From contig CALEPT010000068.1 of assembly GCA_937910385.1 (NCBI GenBank), positions 1 through 15,988 of the forward strand: 15,988 nt of DNA, written 5' to 3'. Below, one piece after another: positions 8,440 through 15,048 of this stretch. The translations under genes were made by a program, and so were the position numbers. The notes beneath the pieces were generated by a model. It had not been told where the DNA came from. It saw only the letters and a list, made by a program, of their open reading frames with translations, and searched no databases. Source of the DNA: an uncultured Ruminococcus sp. (GTDB lineage Bacteria > Bacillota > Clostridia > Oscillospirales > Ruminococcaceae). Within the stretch, counting starts at the first letter, position 1, and every line of letters starts with the position of its first letter.

Positions 8440-10146
8440 ATGAAGCTGAAAAAAATCATATCCGCGCTTACGGCGGTGTTTGTTACCGCAGGTGCATTTT
8501 CTTTCACCTCAGATATAAGACCTTTTTCGTGGTCAACAGCTTATGCTGATGATTATACGGAGGTGTCTATACTCGGTATTACATACTATAAGTATAGCGA
8601 TCATCTTGAAGTTGTTGACGGAAGCTCGGCTTCAGGCACGGTCACTGTTCCGCTGAAATACGGACAGCTGCCGATAACAGCTATTGCAGACGGAGCTTTT
8701 TCAGGTTCGGATATTACTTCTGTTATACTGCAAAAAGGAATCGCTTCTATCGGGGATCGGGCATTTATGAATTGTAAAACTCTTACTTCAGTAGTACTGC
8801 CTGAAACACTCGTTAGTATTGGCAGCAGTGCATTTGCCGGCTGTCCGATGATAACTGATATCACTATTCCGCAGAGCACCGGATCTGTGGGTGAGAATGC
8901 TTTTGCAGATGACGAAGCGCTTGAGTCTTTCACGGTTTACAATTTTTCGTGCGTGATAGAAGGATCAGGCAGCACTGTTTCCAATATCGCAGGTGAAGAA
9001 GCTTCCTTTAACGGAATTGTTTACGGTTATGATGATTCTACCGCACAGATATATGCCCAGACCTACGGATATACGTTTGTTTCTCTTGGAGCAGCTCCCG
9101 AAAGCGGTACAACTGCCTCAACATCATTGACAACGACGACGACAACGTCTGCTTCAACGACTACAACAACGTCAGCTTCAACGACTACGACAACATCTGC
9201 TTCAACGACGACAACAACGTCTGCTTCAACGACTACGACAACGTCTGCTTCAACGACGACGACAACGTCTGCTTCCACAACTACGACAACGTCTGCTTCA
9301 ACAACTACAACAACATCTGCTTCAACGACTACGACAACGTCTGCTTCAACGACTACAACAACATCTGCTTCAACCACGGCTACAACGACCACTACGGAGG
9401 TCGTTCAGGGAAAACCGATATTCATATTAAGTCATGTTGAAGTTACACAAAGACAGGCGGTCAAGTCTCCTTCAATAACAATAACCCTTTCGGTAAAAGG
9501 CGCTGAAGGATTATACTGCAATACAGGAATATATCTTTACTACGATGAGAGGCTTGCCATTGATTCGCAGAATCCTCCTGAGTCCGGAGCGGCGATAAGT
9601 GCTCTTTCAAAAACGTTTGCTTACGGTGATACAGGCGACTTTATATTCCTCACTACCTGCGCAGATGGCAATTACGGCAAAGATGGAGTAATGTGGAATA
9701 TAACCTTTACTCTTCCTGAAAATGCACAAGCCGGCGATGAGTATGAGTTTCGTATAGGCGGTCCCAAATACGCTAAGTCAGCTCCCTTGTTCAGCAATTA
9801 TGCAGATGATGAAGATGGCATCGCAATGCAGGACTATATCTTCACATCAGGTCTTGCAGAGGGATACATTAGGGTAACAGAAAATCCTGCTTTCTTGCTT
9901 GGAGATGTCGATATGAACGGCGTCGTAGACGGCATTGACGCTTCTGCAATACTTTCGGAATATGCCAACCTGTCTACAGGCGGCTCAGGAAATTTCGATG
10001 ATGAGCAGAATAAGGCTGCCGATGCGGACGGAAACGGCATTGTTGACGGAATTGACGCATCTATGGTGCTGAGTTACTATGCATATTCCTCCACGGGCGG
10101 AAAATTGACATTAGAGGATTTTATTGCTGAAAGAAAATCAGATTGA
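8440..10146 (+). CDS. Secreted LRR - Thr-rich repeat - cohesin-like - dockerin protein (adaptor scaffoldin candidate)
   Basis: This 568-residue exported protein is preceded by GGAGG at 8430-8434. Domains: signal peptide (1-36); four BspA-type leucine-rich repeats (about 79-167) with the usual spacing of I-x-x-x-A-F and L-x-x-I/V; a short beta segment to 215; a linker of ten exact TTTTTSAS octapeptides (232-311); a beta-sandwich (about 325-478) that resembles a cohesin, with I-T-I-T-L-S-V-K, Y-L-Y-Y-D and a late V-M-W-N-I-T-F-T-L strand; and a dockerin (486-565) with two canonical calcium loops, starting at Asp489 and Asp528, each followed by D-G-I-D-A-S. A cohesin would bind the dockerin of one partner while its own dockerin binds another cohesin, as in adaptor scaffoldins of R. 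flavefaciens. The LRR head may bind a surface or protein ligand. The cohesin call is by eye and the least certain part. Confidence 0.82.
   Translation: MKLKKIISALTAVFVTAGAFSFTSDIRPFSWSTAYADDYTEVSILGITYYKYSDHLEVVDGSSASGTVTVPLKYGQLPITAIADGAFSGSDITSVILQKGIASIGDRAFMNCKTLTSVVLPETLVSIGSSAFAGCPMITDITIPQSTGSVGENAFADDEALESFTVYNFSCVIEGSGSTVSNIAGEEASFNGIVYGYDDSTAQIYAQTYGYTFVSLGAAPESGTTASTSLTTTTTTSASTTTTTSASTTTTTSASTTTTTSASTTTTTSASTTTTTSASTTTTTSASTTTTTSASTTTTTSASTTTTTSASTTATTTTTEVVQGKPIFILSHVEVTQRQAVKSPSITITLSVKGAEGLYCNTGIYLYYDERLAIDSQNPPESGAAISALSKTFAYGDTGDFIFLTTCADGNYGKDGVMWNITFTLPENAQAGDEYEFRIGGPKYAKSAPLFSNYADDEDGIAMQDYIFTSGLAEGYIRVTENPAFLLGDVDMNGVVDGIDASAILSEYANLSTGGSGNFDDEQNKAADADGNGIVDGIDASMVLSYYAYSSTGGKLTLEDFIAERKSD
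9133..9372 (+). repeat. Ten tandem 24-bp repeats encoding TTTTTSAS
   Basis: Ten in-frame copies of a 24-bp unit (Thr codons then tctgcttca or tcagcttca) code for identical octapeptides. The differences are almost all third-position Thr codon changes (ACG, ACT, ACA, ACC). They form the flexible, probably O-glycosylated spacer between the LRR and the cohesin-like module. The near-identity of the units makes changes in copy number by slippage or recombination likely. Confidence 0.95.
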
Positions 10147-10765
10147 TAAAAGGTCGGTCATATTGATCGATATACTCATATAAGAATTATGTGTATTATG
10201 TTTGGGCAAAGAACTGCATACAATTGCCTGTTCTCTCATTTAGGGAAGAGCAGCGATATATATTTGCTCGAAGCGCAGAGAATTTGCTCACAAACTTCAC
10301 CTCTTATAACGAAGGTGTTGTACTTCTTTGCAAGGTTTGAAATTATGTTCTGAGAAGAAATCTTTCCTCTGAATGAAGCAGTGCAGAAATATGCTAAATC
10401 CGATAAATACGATCCCCGAGCCATAGCTCGGGGATCGGTTCTTTATGGTATCATTAATAATCAGTCATATATGAACAGACTTGTGCAAATTCGCGCCACT
10501 ACAATATCCCACAAAACTATAGGGTCACCAGCAGTGAAAAGAAAAACTGTTCCCTGAACTTAACGAGCTGATAAGCAAGTTCAAGTCGCAAAAGCAGGGC
10601 AGTGATCTCCGGTGCTTTACCATGATCAAGATATCCGTCACATACATGGGTATCAAAATGTTAACGAACGCTGTAGCAAAATGCTATTGTTTCAGAAATA
10701 TTCGTGAATTGTTTGAGAATTGTAAAACGGTCCGTGAAAGCTTTGTTTATGCCCCTTCTTGCACC
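10147..10765. other. Gene-poor intergenic stretch with possible coding relics
   Basis: No complete gene with a ribosome binding site was found. A plus-strand frame is open from 10538 to 10864 and its first part reads like a helical protein (KEKLFPELNELISKFK, then SQKQGSDLR), but it has no start at its left end and runs through the promoter of the next gene. I do not recognise it. A 62-codon reverse frame (10236-10424) overlaps a hairpin and shows no recognisable motif. The only firm element is the hairpin at 10410-10437. Confidence 0.4.
10410..10446 (+). terminator. Strong hairpin, probable terminator
   Basis: A perfect 12-bp stem pairs CGATCCCCGAGC (10410-10421) with GCTCGGGGATCG (10426-10437) across a CATA loop and is followed by GTTCTTTAT. 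The T-tract is short and interrupted. It lies 264 bases past the stop of the LRR-cohesin-dockerin gene, so that mRNA would have a long 3' tail, or the hairpin may end another transcript. Confidence 0.55.
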
Positions 10766-10794
10766 TTGCATTTTGTGAGAAGGTATGGTATAAT
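10766..10794 (+). promoter_or_regulatory. Promoter of the metallo-hydrolase gene
   Basis: TTGCAT (10766-10771), a 17-bp spacer and a perfect TATAAT (10789-10794) are present, with an extended -10 TGG at 10786-10788. Transcription from near 10801 rules out the upstream in-frame ATG at 10759 as the start of the next gene and points to TTG 10828 or GTG 10861. Confidence 0.65.
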
Positions 10795-10827
10795 ACAAAT
10801 AAAGAAAAAGATCGGAGTGAGCGAAGG

Positions 10828-11946
10828 TTGGGGTTCTATGCAAAGCACAGGTGGTTCAGAGTGATTATCGGGATTATTTCGGGCATAATAATTATCGTGC
10901 TTATCGCAGTTGCTTTCATGCGGATATTTCCAGCATTCGGCGGAAGGCCTACAAAGGCTGAGCGAAAAAACTATTCGCAAAGAGCTGGATATTATGACGG
11001 ACGGAGATTTAATTATCCTGATGAATGGTCTATTGAGGGCATCGGACAGGACGTGAGAGTTTCTTCCAAGGGAACAGCGCCCAAGGACGAGCTTCCTGTG
11101 AAGTTCCCTGAAATAGACGAGGATACTGATATCAATGATGTCAGGGTAACATGGTTCGGACATTCGTTTGTGCTGATACAGATGCACAGAATGAATATCC
11201 TTGTTGATCCCGTATTCAGTCAAAGAAGCTCGCCCGTACAGTGGATAGGTCCAAAGCGTTTTACTGTTCCCTCTGTCAGTGCAGCTGACCTGCCGCATAT
11301 TGATGTTTTGCTCATATCGCATGATCACCACGATCATCTGGATCCTGATACTATAAGAGAGATCGACAGCAAGGTCGATCGCTACATTGTTCCTCTCGGG
11401 ATCGAAAATCACCTTGAACGCTGGGGCGTTTCGCCGGATAAAATACTGAATAAGGCATGGTGGGAGAGCGAAACTGTAAACGGACTTGAAATAACCTGCA
11501 CTCCCGGACGCCACTTTTCGGGCAGAAGCCTCATAGATCAGAATTATACCCAGTGGTGCTCGTGGGTGCTCATGGACGAGTATCATCAGATATTTGAAAA
11601 CGGAGACGGAGGCTTTGGCGGCCATTTTGAAGAGATCCATGATCGATTCGGGGATTTTGATCTTGTAATGCTGGACTGTGCACAGTATGATGCAAATTGG
11701 CATTATAGTCATATGTATCCCGAGGAATCGGCAATGGCGGCTGAAATACTCGGAGCTAAGGTAGTTATGCCTATTCACTGGGGAGCATTCATACTTTCAA
11801 GTCACAGCTGGGACGATCCGCCCGAGCGTTTTACAATAGCAGCAGAGCAAAGAGGATTGAACATTGTTACGCCCTATTTGTGTGAAACTATGGATCCCGA
11901 TGCTCATGATAAGTATCAGGAGCGCTGGTGGAGAAATTATGAGTAA
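10828..11946 (+). CDS. Membrane-anchored metallo-beta-lactamase-fold hydrolase (NAPE-PLD/UlaG type)
   Basis: With the TTG start this is a 372-residue protein. It has a basic N-terminus and one membrane helix (about 12-31), then a metallo-beta-lactamase fold: strand TWFGHS, the metal motif SHDHHDHLD (His165, His167, Asp169, His170), RHFSGR (His229), a shortened GDGGFGGHF (Asp260) and MPIHWGAF (His317). The layout matches bacterial relatives of N-acyl-phosphatidylethanolamine phospholipase D and UlaG-like lactonases, so a lipid-derived phosphodiester or a lactone is a reasonable substrate, but that is inference. The helix would hold the enzyme at the membrane. TTG 10828 is chosen because GGAG lies at 10814-10817 and it keeps the positive residues before the helix. 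GTG 10861, with AGGTGG at 10850-10855, is the alternative. The C-terminus is unusually Trp-rich. Confidence 0.82.
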   Translation: MGFYAKHRWFRVIIGIISGIIIIVLIAVAFMRIFPAFGGRPTKAERKNYSQRAGYYDGRRFNYPDEWSIEGIGQDVRVSSKGTAPKDELPVKFPEIDEDTDINDVRVTWFGHSFVLIQMHRMNILVDPVFSQRSSPVQWIGPKRFTVPSVSAADLPHIDVLLISHDHHDHLDPDTIREIDSKVDRYIVPLGIENHLERWGVSPDKILNKAWWESETVNGLEITCTPGRHFSGRSLIDQNYTQWCSWVLMDEYHQIFENGDGGFGGHFEEIHDRFGDFDLVMLDCAQYDANWHYSHMYPEESAMAAEILGAKVVMPIHWGAFILSSHSWDDPPERFTIAAEQRGLNIVTPYLCETMDPDAHDKYQERWWRNYE

Positions 11947-12039
11947 TAGCTATATCAGTGATACTATTGCTCAGATATATTGGTTACAGATCTTTTAGTC
12001 GTTTGACTATAAAATAATTATTATATGGAGGGTAATACC

Positions 12040-12432
12040 ATGAAAGAAGTTTATGAATTTTTGAAAAAGTGCGGTACATACTACCTTGCAACTGTGGAAG
12101 GCGATCAGCCCAGAGTGCGCCCCTTCGGAACTATTGATGTTTTCGAGGATAGGCTGTACATTCAGACCGGCAAGGTGAAAGAGGTCTCGAAGCAGATACA
12201 GGCAAATCCCAAGGTAGAGATATGTGCATTCGGCGAGGGCGTCTGGGTAAGGATCGCCGGCGAGCTCGTCCGCGATGACCGCATAGAGGCTAAGAAGCAT
12301 ATGCTTGCAAATTATCCTGACCTTCAGGCGATGTATTCTGCTGAGGACGATAATACAGAGGTCCTTTATTTCAAAAATGCTGTTGCAACGTTTTCGTCAT
12401 TTACCGACGTTCCGAGAGAAGTGACTTTCTGA
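12040..12432 (+). CDS. Pyridoxamine 5'-phosphate oxidase-like flavoprotein
   Basis: This 130-residue cytosolic protein has the small split-barrel flavin-binding fold of the PNPOx-like superfamily. It opens with a helix and the typical strand LATVEGDQPRVRPFG (16-30). IDVFEDRLYIQTGKVKEVSK (32-51) follows as strand, strand and helix, then VEICAFGEGVWVRIAGELV. Most such short proteins bind FMN or a related cofactor and reduce small molecules, and NimA-like relatives reduce nitro groups. The substrate here is unknown. The start is at 12040, not at the in-frame ATG 12025, because the latter lies inside the ribosome binding site GGAGGG (12027-12032). A weak TTACAG - 18 bp - TATAAA promoter (11984-12013) may serve it, and co-transcription with the upstream gene is also possible. 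Confidence 0.85.
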   Translation: MKEVYEFLKKCGTYYLATVEGDQPRVRPFGTIDVFEDRLYIQTGKVKEVSKQIQANPKVEICAFGEGVWVRIAGELVRDDRIEAKKHMLANYPDLQAMYSAEDDNTEVLYFKNAVATFSSFTDVPREVTF

Positions 12433-12447
12433 AGCGTTGGGTAAAAG

Positions 12448-12477
12448 CAGCCGTTTCCGAAAGAAAATGGCTGTTTT
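12448..12477 (+). terminator. Intrinsic terminator after the flavoprotein gene
   Basis: The stem CAGCCGTTT (12448-12456) pairs with AAATGGCTG (12465-12473), with one G-T wobble, followed by TTTT. It begins 15 bases after the stop codon. Confidence 0.75.
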
Positions 12478-12635
12478 AGTATAGCTGCCATACAGAGCAA
12501 TGCCGGAATTATTTAAGCTCTGACAAGCTGCGGATAATTTTACAAACCGGGCTTATAGCAATAATTTTTATTGACGAGAATACTGCAAAACTGTAAATGA
12601 GCTGATGCAGTCAAATCTTATTATATGATACTAAT

Positions 12636-12844
12636 TTCTCATCAAGCTATTTCAATAGCTTGATGAGAAGCGTGCGCTGACGCGCCCACCATTTTGTGGC
12701 GCAAAGCGCCGCAAAATCCGTCTATTGTGTATAAGCGACCAGCACCAAATCAAAGATTTGGGCTGTCTGCTTATCATGCATTCTTCAACGCCGCCTTCGG
12801 CGGCTATCAACTTATTGATTTTATCAATAAGTTGAATGAAGAAT
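12636..12844. repeat. Block of five consecutive hairpins, two of them enclosed by a closing stem (structured element)
   Basis: In order: a perfect 16-bp inverted repeat with a 2-nt loop (12636-12669); ATTTTGTGGCGC-aaa-GCGCCGCAAAAT (12691-12717); a long bulged hairpin from ATAAGC (12731-12736) to GCTTAT (12769-12774) whose tip is CCAAATC-aaa-GATTTGG; then ATTCTTCA (12780-12787) pairing with TGAAGAAT (12837-12844) to enclose two further hairpins, GCCGCC-ttc-GGCGGC (12790-12804) and a perfect 12-bp stem with a TTT loop (12808-12834). It ends 23 bases before the ATG of the next gene. It could be an interspersed palindromic element or an RNA leader. No T-run follows, so it is not a simple terminator. 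No convincing promoter was seen just upstream in 12478-12635, which otherwise holds nothing recognisable. Confidence 0.7.
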
Positions 12845-12867
12845 AGTATGAAAACTGAGGTGAGGGT

Positions 12868-13932
12868 ATGAATCAACATACAAGATTTAATCTTCCGATA
12901 TGTCTGGCTGTGGAGGAAGATGCTTTTTTTCATTCTGACGAGATAATAAAAGGGTACATTCCCGATATTATCGGTCAGAAAACAATTATCGTTTCAGAAG
13001 AATTCCTGATAGATGAGTACAAGGAAAAAATAACCGATATCAGCCGCGATTTTGGAAATGCCGAAATTGTTGCAATGAAGAATGCAAGCTTTGACGAGGC
13101 TGTTTCTATTGCTAAGAAAGTGTGCGTAGAGGATATCAGCGTTATTATCGGTTTCGGAGGCGGAAGGGTTCTTGATACCGCAAAATATGCCGCTCATATC
13201 AGTAAATCGGTATATATATGCATGCCCACGTCTCTGAGCAACGATTCACTGGCTTCGCCGTTTTCTGTGCTGGAGACATATGGCAAAGCGCGTAAGACCT
13301 TTGCCTGTAAGATACCGACTGCGATCATCGTTGATACAAATATGATAATAAACGCTCCCGAGGGACAGACTTTATCCGGTATCGGCGATACGATCGCAAA
13401 GCATACAGCTCTGTATGACTGGAAGCTTTCTGCTGCAAAAACATCATCAAAGGTAGAGGACTTTGCATATGCCCTCAGCAGAATGAGCTTTGATTCCGTA
13501 TATCACTGCGACGAAAAGAACATGAAAAGCAGGGTATTCATAAGAATACTTTCAAGAGCTCTTGTTATGGGAGGACTTGCAATGGAGATAGCAGGTTCAT
13601 CAAGACCATGCAGCGGCAGTGAGCACCTTTTCGCGCACGCTATAGAGGAGTATTATCCACAAATCAAAATATCACACGGTTTGGCAGTTGCGCTTGGAAG
13701 CATACCTGCCTGCATATTTCAGGGGCAGGAGGTAGGCGGTCTTATAGAGTTCTTCGGCGCCTATGGCCTTGATATAAATCCGAAATCCTACGACATAACC
13801 GAGGATATGTTTGCAGATATGTGGAATAAGGCACGCACTGTCAGAGCAGGCAGGTACACTATACTTGATGAGATCGGATACGATAAGATCTGGCTCAGCG
13901 AAATATACAACAGAATGGCGGAGGGAAAATGA
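12868..13932 (+). CDS. sn-Glycerol-1-phosphate dehydrogenase-like enzyme (AraM/EgsA family)
   Basis: This is a cytosolic protein of 354 residues, close to the family length. The family reduces dihydroxyacetone phosphate to sn-glycerol 1-phosphate with NAD(P)H and belongs to the iron-containing alcohol dehydrogenase/dehydroquinate synthase fold. Motifs: the dinucleotide loop GFGGGRVLDTAK (95-106), PTSLSNDSLASP (120-131), the metal ligands GIGD (Asp174), SGSEHLF (His253) and ISHG (His270). The N-terminal 40 residues are divergent. The ribosome binding site is a GAGG/GTGAGGG stretch ending just before the ATG. The HAD gene overlaps its stop by four bases, so the two are translated together. In Bacillus the same chemistry feeds heptaprenylglyceryl phosphate synthesis, but no such synthase is present in this window. 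A related dehydrogenase acting on another phosphorylated triose or polyol is possible. Confidence 0.8.
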   Translation: MNQHTRFNLPICLAVEEDAFFHSDEIIKGYIPDIIGQKTIIVSEEFLIDEYKEKITDISRDFGNAEIVAMKNASFDEAVSIAKKVCVEDISVIIGFGGGRVLDTAKYAAHISKSVYICMPTSLSNDSLASPFSVLETYGKARKTFACKIPTAIIVDTNMIINAPEGQTLSGIGDTIAKHTALYDWKLSAAKTSSKVEDFAYALSRMSFDSVYHCDEKNMKSRVFIRILSRALVMGGLAMEIAGSSRPCSGSEHLFAHAIEEYYPQIKISHGLAVALGSIPACIFQGQEVGGLIEFFGAYGLDINPKSYDITEDMFADMWNKARTVRAGRYTILDEIGYDKIWLSEIYNRMAEGK

Positions 13933-14558
13933 AAACAGGTCTGATATTTGATATGGACGGCACACTTTGGGATTCATCTGAAAATGTAGCCGCTTCGTGG
14001 ACTGAAAAGATAAGAGAACTGGGCTACGATCGCCCTGACGTAACACAGCGTGATATCATGGGCGTTATGGGACTTACCATGGATAAGATAGCTGATATGA
14101 TTTTCGGTGATCTTTCAACGGAAGAGCGAATGAAGCTACTTCAGTCATGCTGCGATCATGAAAACGAATACCTTATAAAGCATGGAGGCGTACTGTATCC
14201 CGATCTTGAAAAAACTCTTATCCGACTCAAAGAAAACTATTCGCTTTATATCGTCAGCAATTGCCAGAGCGGATATATCGAAGCATTTCTTGATTTTTAC
14301 GGATTTGCAAAGTACTTTGACGATATTGAATGCTACGGAAATAACTTAAAATCAAAGGGAGATAATATCGCGCTTCTTGCCAAGCGAAACGGGCTTGAGA
14401 AGGCTTATTATATCGGCGATATACAAGGCGACTATGACGCAACTATGGAAGCCGGATTTGAATTTATCCATGCAGCTTACGGATTCGGAAATATCAAACA
14501 GACCGTTCCGGAGCTGTTGAAATTCAGCGATCTTCCAGAGTTGTTGTCGGCTCTGTGA
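13929..14558 (+). CDS. HAD-superfamily phosphatase (subfamily IA, phosphoglycolate phosphatase-like)
   Basis: This 209-residue cytosolic hydrolase has the four HAD motifs: I, FDMDGT (Asp8, Asp10, Thr12); II, IVSNC (Ser110); III, LKSKGD (Lys141 or Lys143); and IV, IGDIQGDYD (Asp164, Asp168). The alpha-helical cap between motifs I and II is that of subfamily IA, so it should dephosphorylate a small soluble phosphate ester. Its ATG overlaps the stop of the upstream dehydrogenase (ATGA), with GGAGGG at 13920-13925, so coupled translation is expected. The pairing suggests that it acts on the product of the dehydrogenase (for example glycerol 1-phosphate to glycerol) or on a side product, which is inference from gene order only. 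Confidence 0.85.
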   Translation: MKTGLIFDMDGTLWDSSENVAASWTEKIRELGYDRPDVTQRDIMGVMGLTMDKIADMIFGDLSTEERMKLLQSCCDHENEYLIKHGGVLYPDLEKTLIRLKENYSLYIVSNCQSGYIEAFLDFYGFAKYFDDIECYGNNLKSKGDNIALLAKRNGLEKAYYIGDIQGDYDATMEAGFEFIHAAYGFGNIKQTVPELLKFSDLPELLSAL

Positions 14559-14660
14559 GGATATCAGATATCACTTCCCATATACGAAAAATTTATATCC
14601 ATAAAAAATTGCCTTCCAAAAAGACGGGTACTAATAAAGAAGTTTTAATGATTTGAAGAT

Positions 14661-14702
14661 AAGGTCGCGTAACCTGAGCGGTTACGCAGCCTTTCTTTTT
14701 TT
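14661..14702 (+). terminator. Intrinsic terminator of the dehydrogenase-HAD operon
   Basis: The stem GCGTAACC (14667-14674) pairs with GGTTACGC (14680-14687), extended by AAGG (14661-14664) with CCTT (14690-14693) and followed by a long T-run. It lies about 100 bases after the HAD stop. The T-run is at the same time the Lys-rich C-terminal coding end of the recombinase relic on the other strand, and the stem includes that relic's stop codon. Confidence 0.75.
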
Positions 14703-14948
14703 GTCGTACTTCATACTGTCAGCTACGGCAGTCGTTACGGCAACGTTGAAACGATAGTGAATCTCGATCTCCTGAGGGCGATGCCCACTGCTCTTGTCGG
14801 GAGCATGAACAACGATACTGTCGATCAGTTCGTGCATGATCTCAGGGGTAAGCTCAGTGAACTCCTCATACTTCTTGACGATATCCATTATAACACTTAT
14901 TTTGAATTCTGGCGAGTATTTTTTTCGCTTTCTTCTTATTTTTTCCAT
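14682..14948 (-). pseudogene. Hybrid relic: IS3-type transposase N-terminus fused to serine recombinase C-terminus
   Basis: This open frame of 88 codons starts at ATG 14948-14946 and has GGAGG (complement of 14960-14964) 11 bases upstream. Residues 1 to about 22 (MEKIRRKRKKYSPEFKISVI and onward) look like the start of an IS3-family OrfA, where the YSPEFK motif opens the helix-turn-helix. From about residue 24 the protein changes to FTELTPEIMHELIDSIVVHA and then PDKSSG and a Lys-rich tail, which is the C-terminal end (DUF4368 type) of large serine recombinases of conjugative transposons. Neither half is functional alone: the recombinase lacks its catalytic Ser domain and the transposase lacks its DDE domain. 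It is most simply read as a deletion scar joining two elements. The family calls are from remembered motifs. Confidence 0.7.
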
Positions 14949-14952
14949 AAAA

Positions 14953-14993
14953 ATATGCACCTCCAAAAGTGTCTGACTTTTGGAGGTGCATAT
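14953..14993 (-). promoter_or_regulatory. 18-bp perfect inverted repeat covering the relic's ribosome binding site, also terminator-like
   Basis: Positions 14953-14970 and 14976-14993 are perfect inverted copies separated by 5 nt. On the reverse strand the 3' arm contains the GGAGG of the hybrid ORF, so any transcript entering from the DUF4214 gene would hide that site in the hairpin. The arm is followed by a T-run (complement of 14949-14954), so the same hairpin should also stop transcription. The sequence ACTTTTGGAGGTGCA resembles the end region of IS3-family elements, so it may mark the IS boundary. Confidence 0.65.
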
Positions 14994-15048
14994 CAGTTTG
15001 AGGGCGGTCAACCATTTCTCAGTTGTATTTATTTGAATGCAGAGTTTA

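Noticed and set aside
9133..9372. 24-bp tandem repeats as a CRISPR array
   Set aside because: The units are directly adjacent without spacers and encode an in-frame protein linker.
9063..9392. Reverse-strand frame rich in Val, Glu and Ala over the 24-bp repeats
   Set aside because: It is the antisense reading of the Thr-Ser-Ala repeat codons and has no independent support.
10747..11778. 343-codon reverse-strand frame opposite the metallo-hydrolase gene
   Set aside because: The plus strand carries all the metallo-beta-lactamase motifs and a promoter. The reverse frame shows no recognisable domain and no ribosome binding site, so it is a codon-use shadow.
12848..12871. Seven-residue frame (MKTEVRV) whose stop overlaps the dehydrogenase ATG
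   Set aside because: It has no clear ribosome binding site and is short enough to occur by chance. A leader-peptide role is possible but unsupported.
12652..12933. 93-codon reverse-strand frame across the hairpin block
   Set aside because: It is made mostly of palindromic sequence, runs into the dehydrogenase gene, and has no ribosome binding site or domain. Such frames often arise inside palindromic elements.
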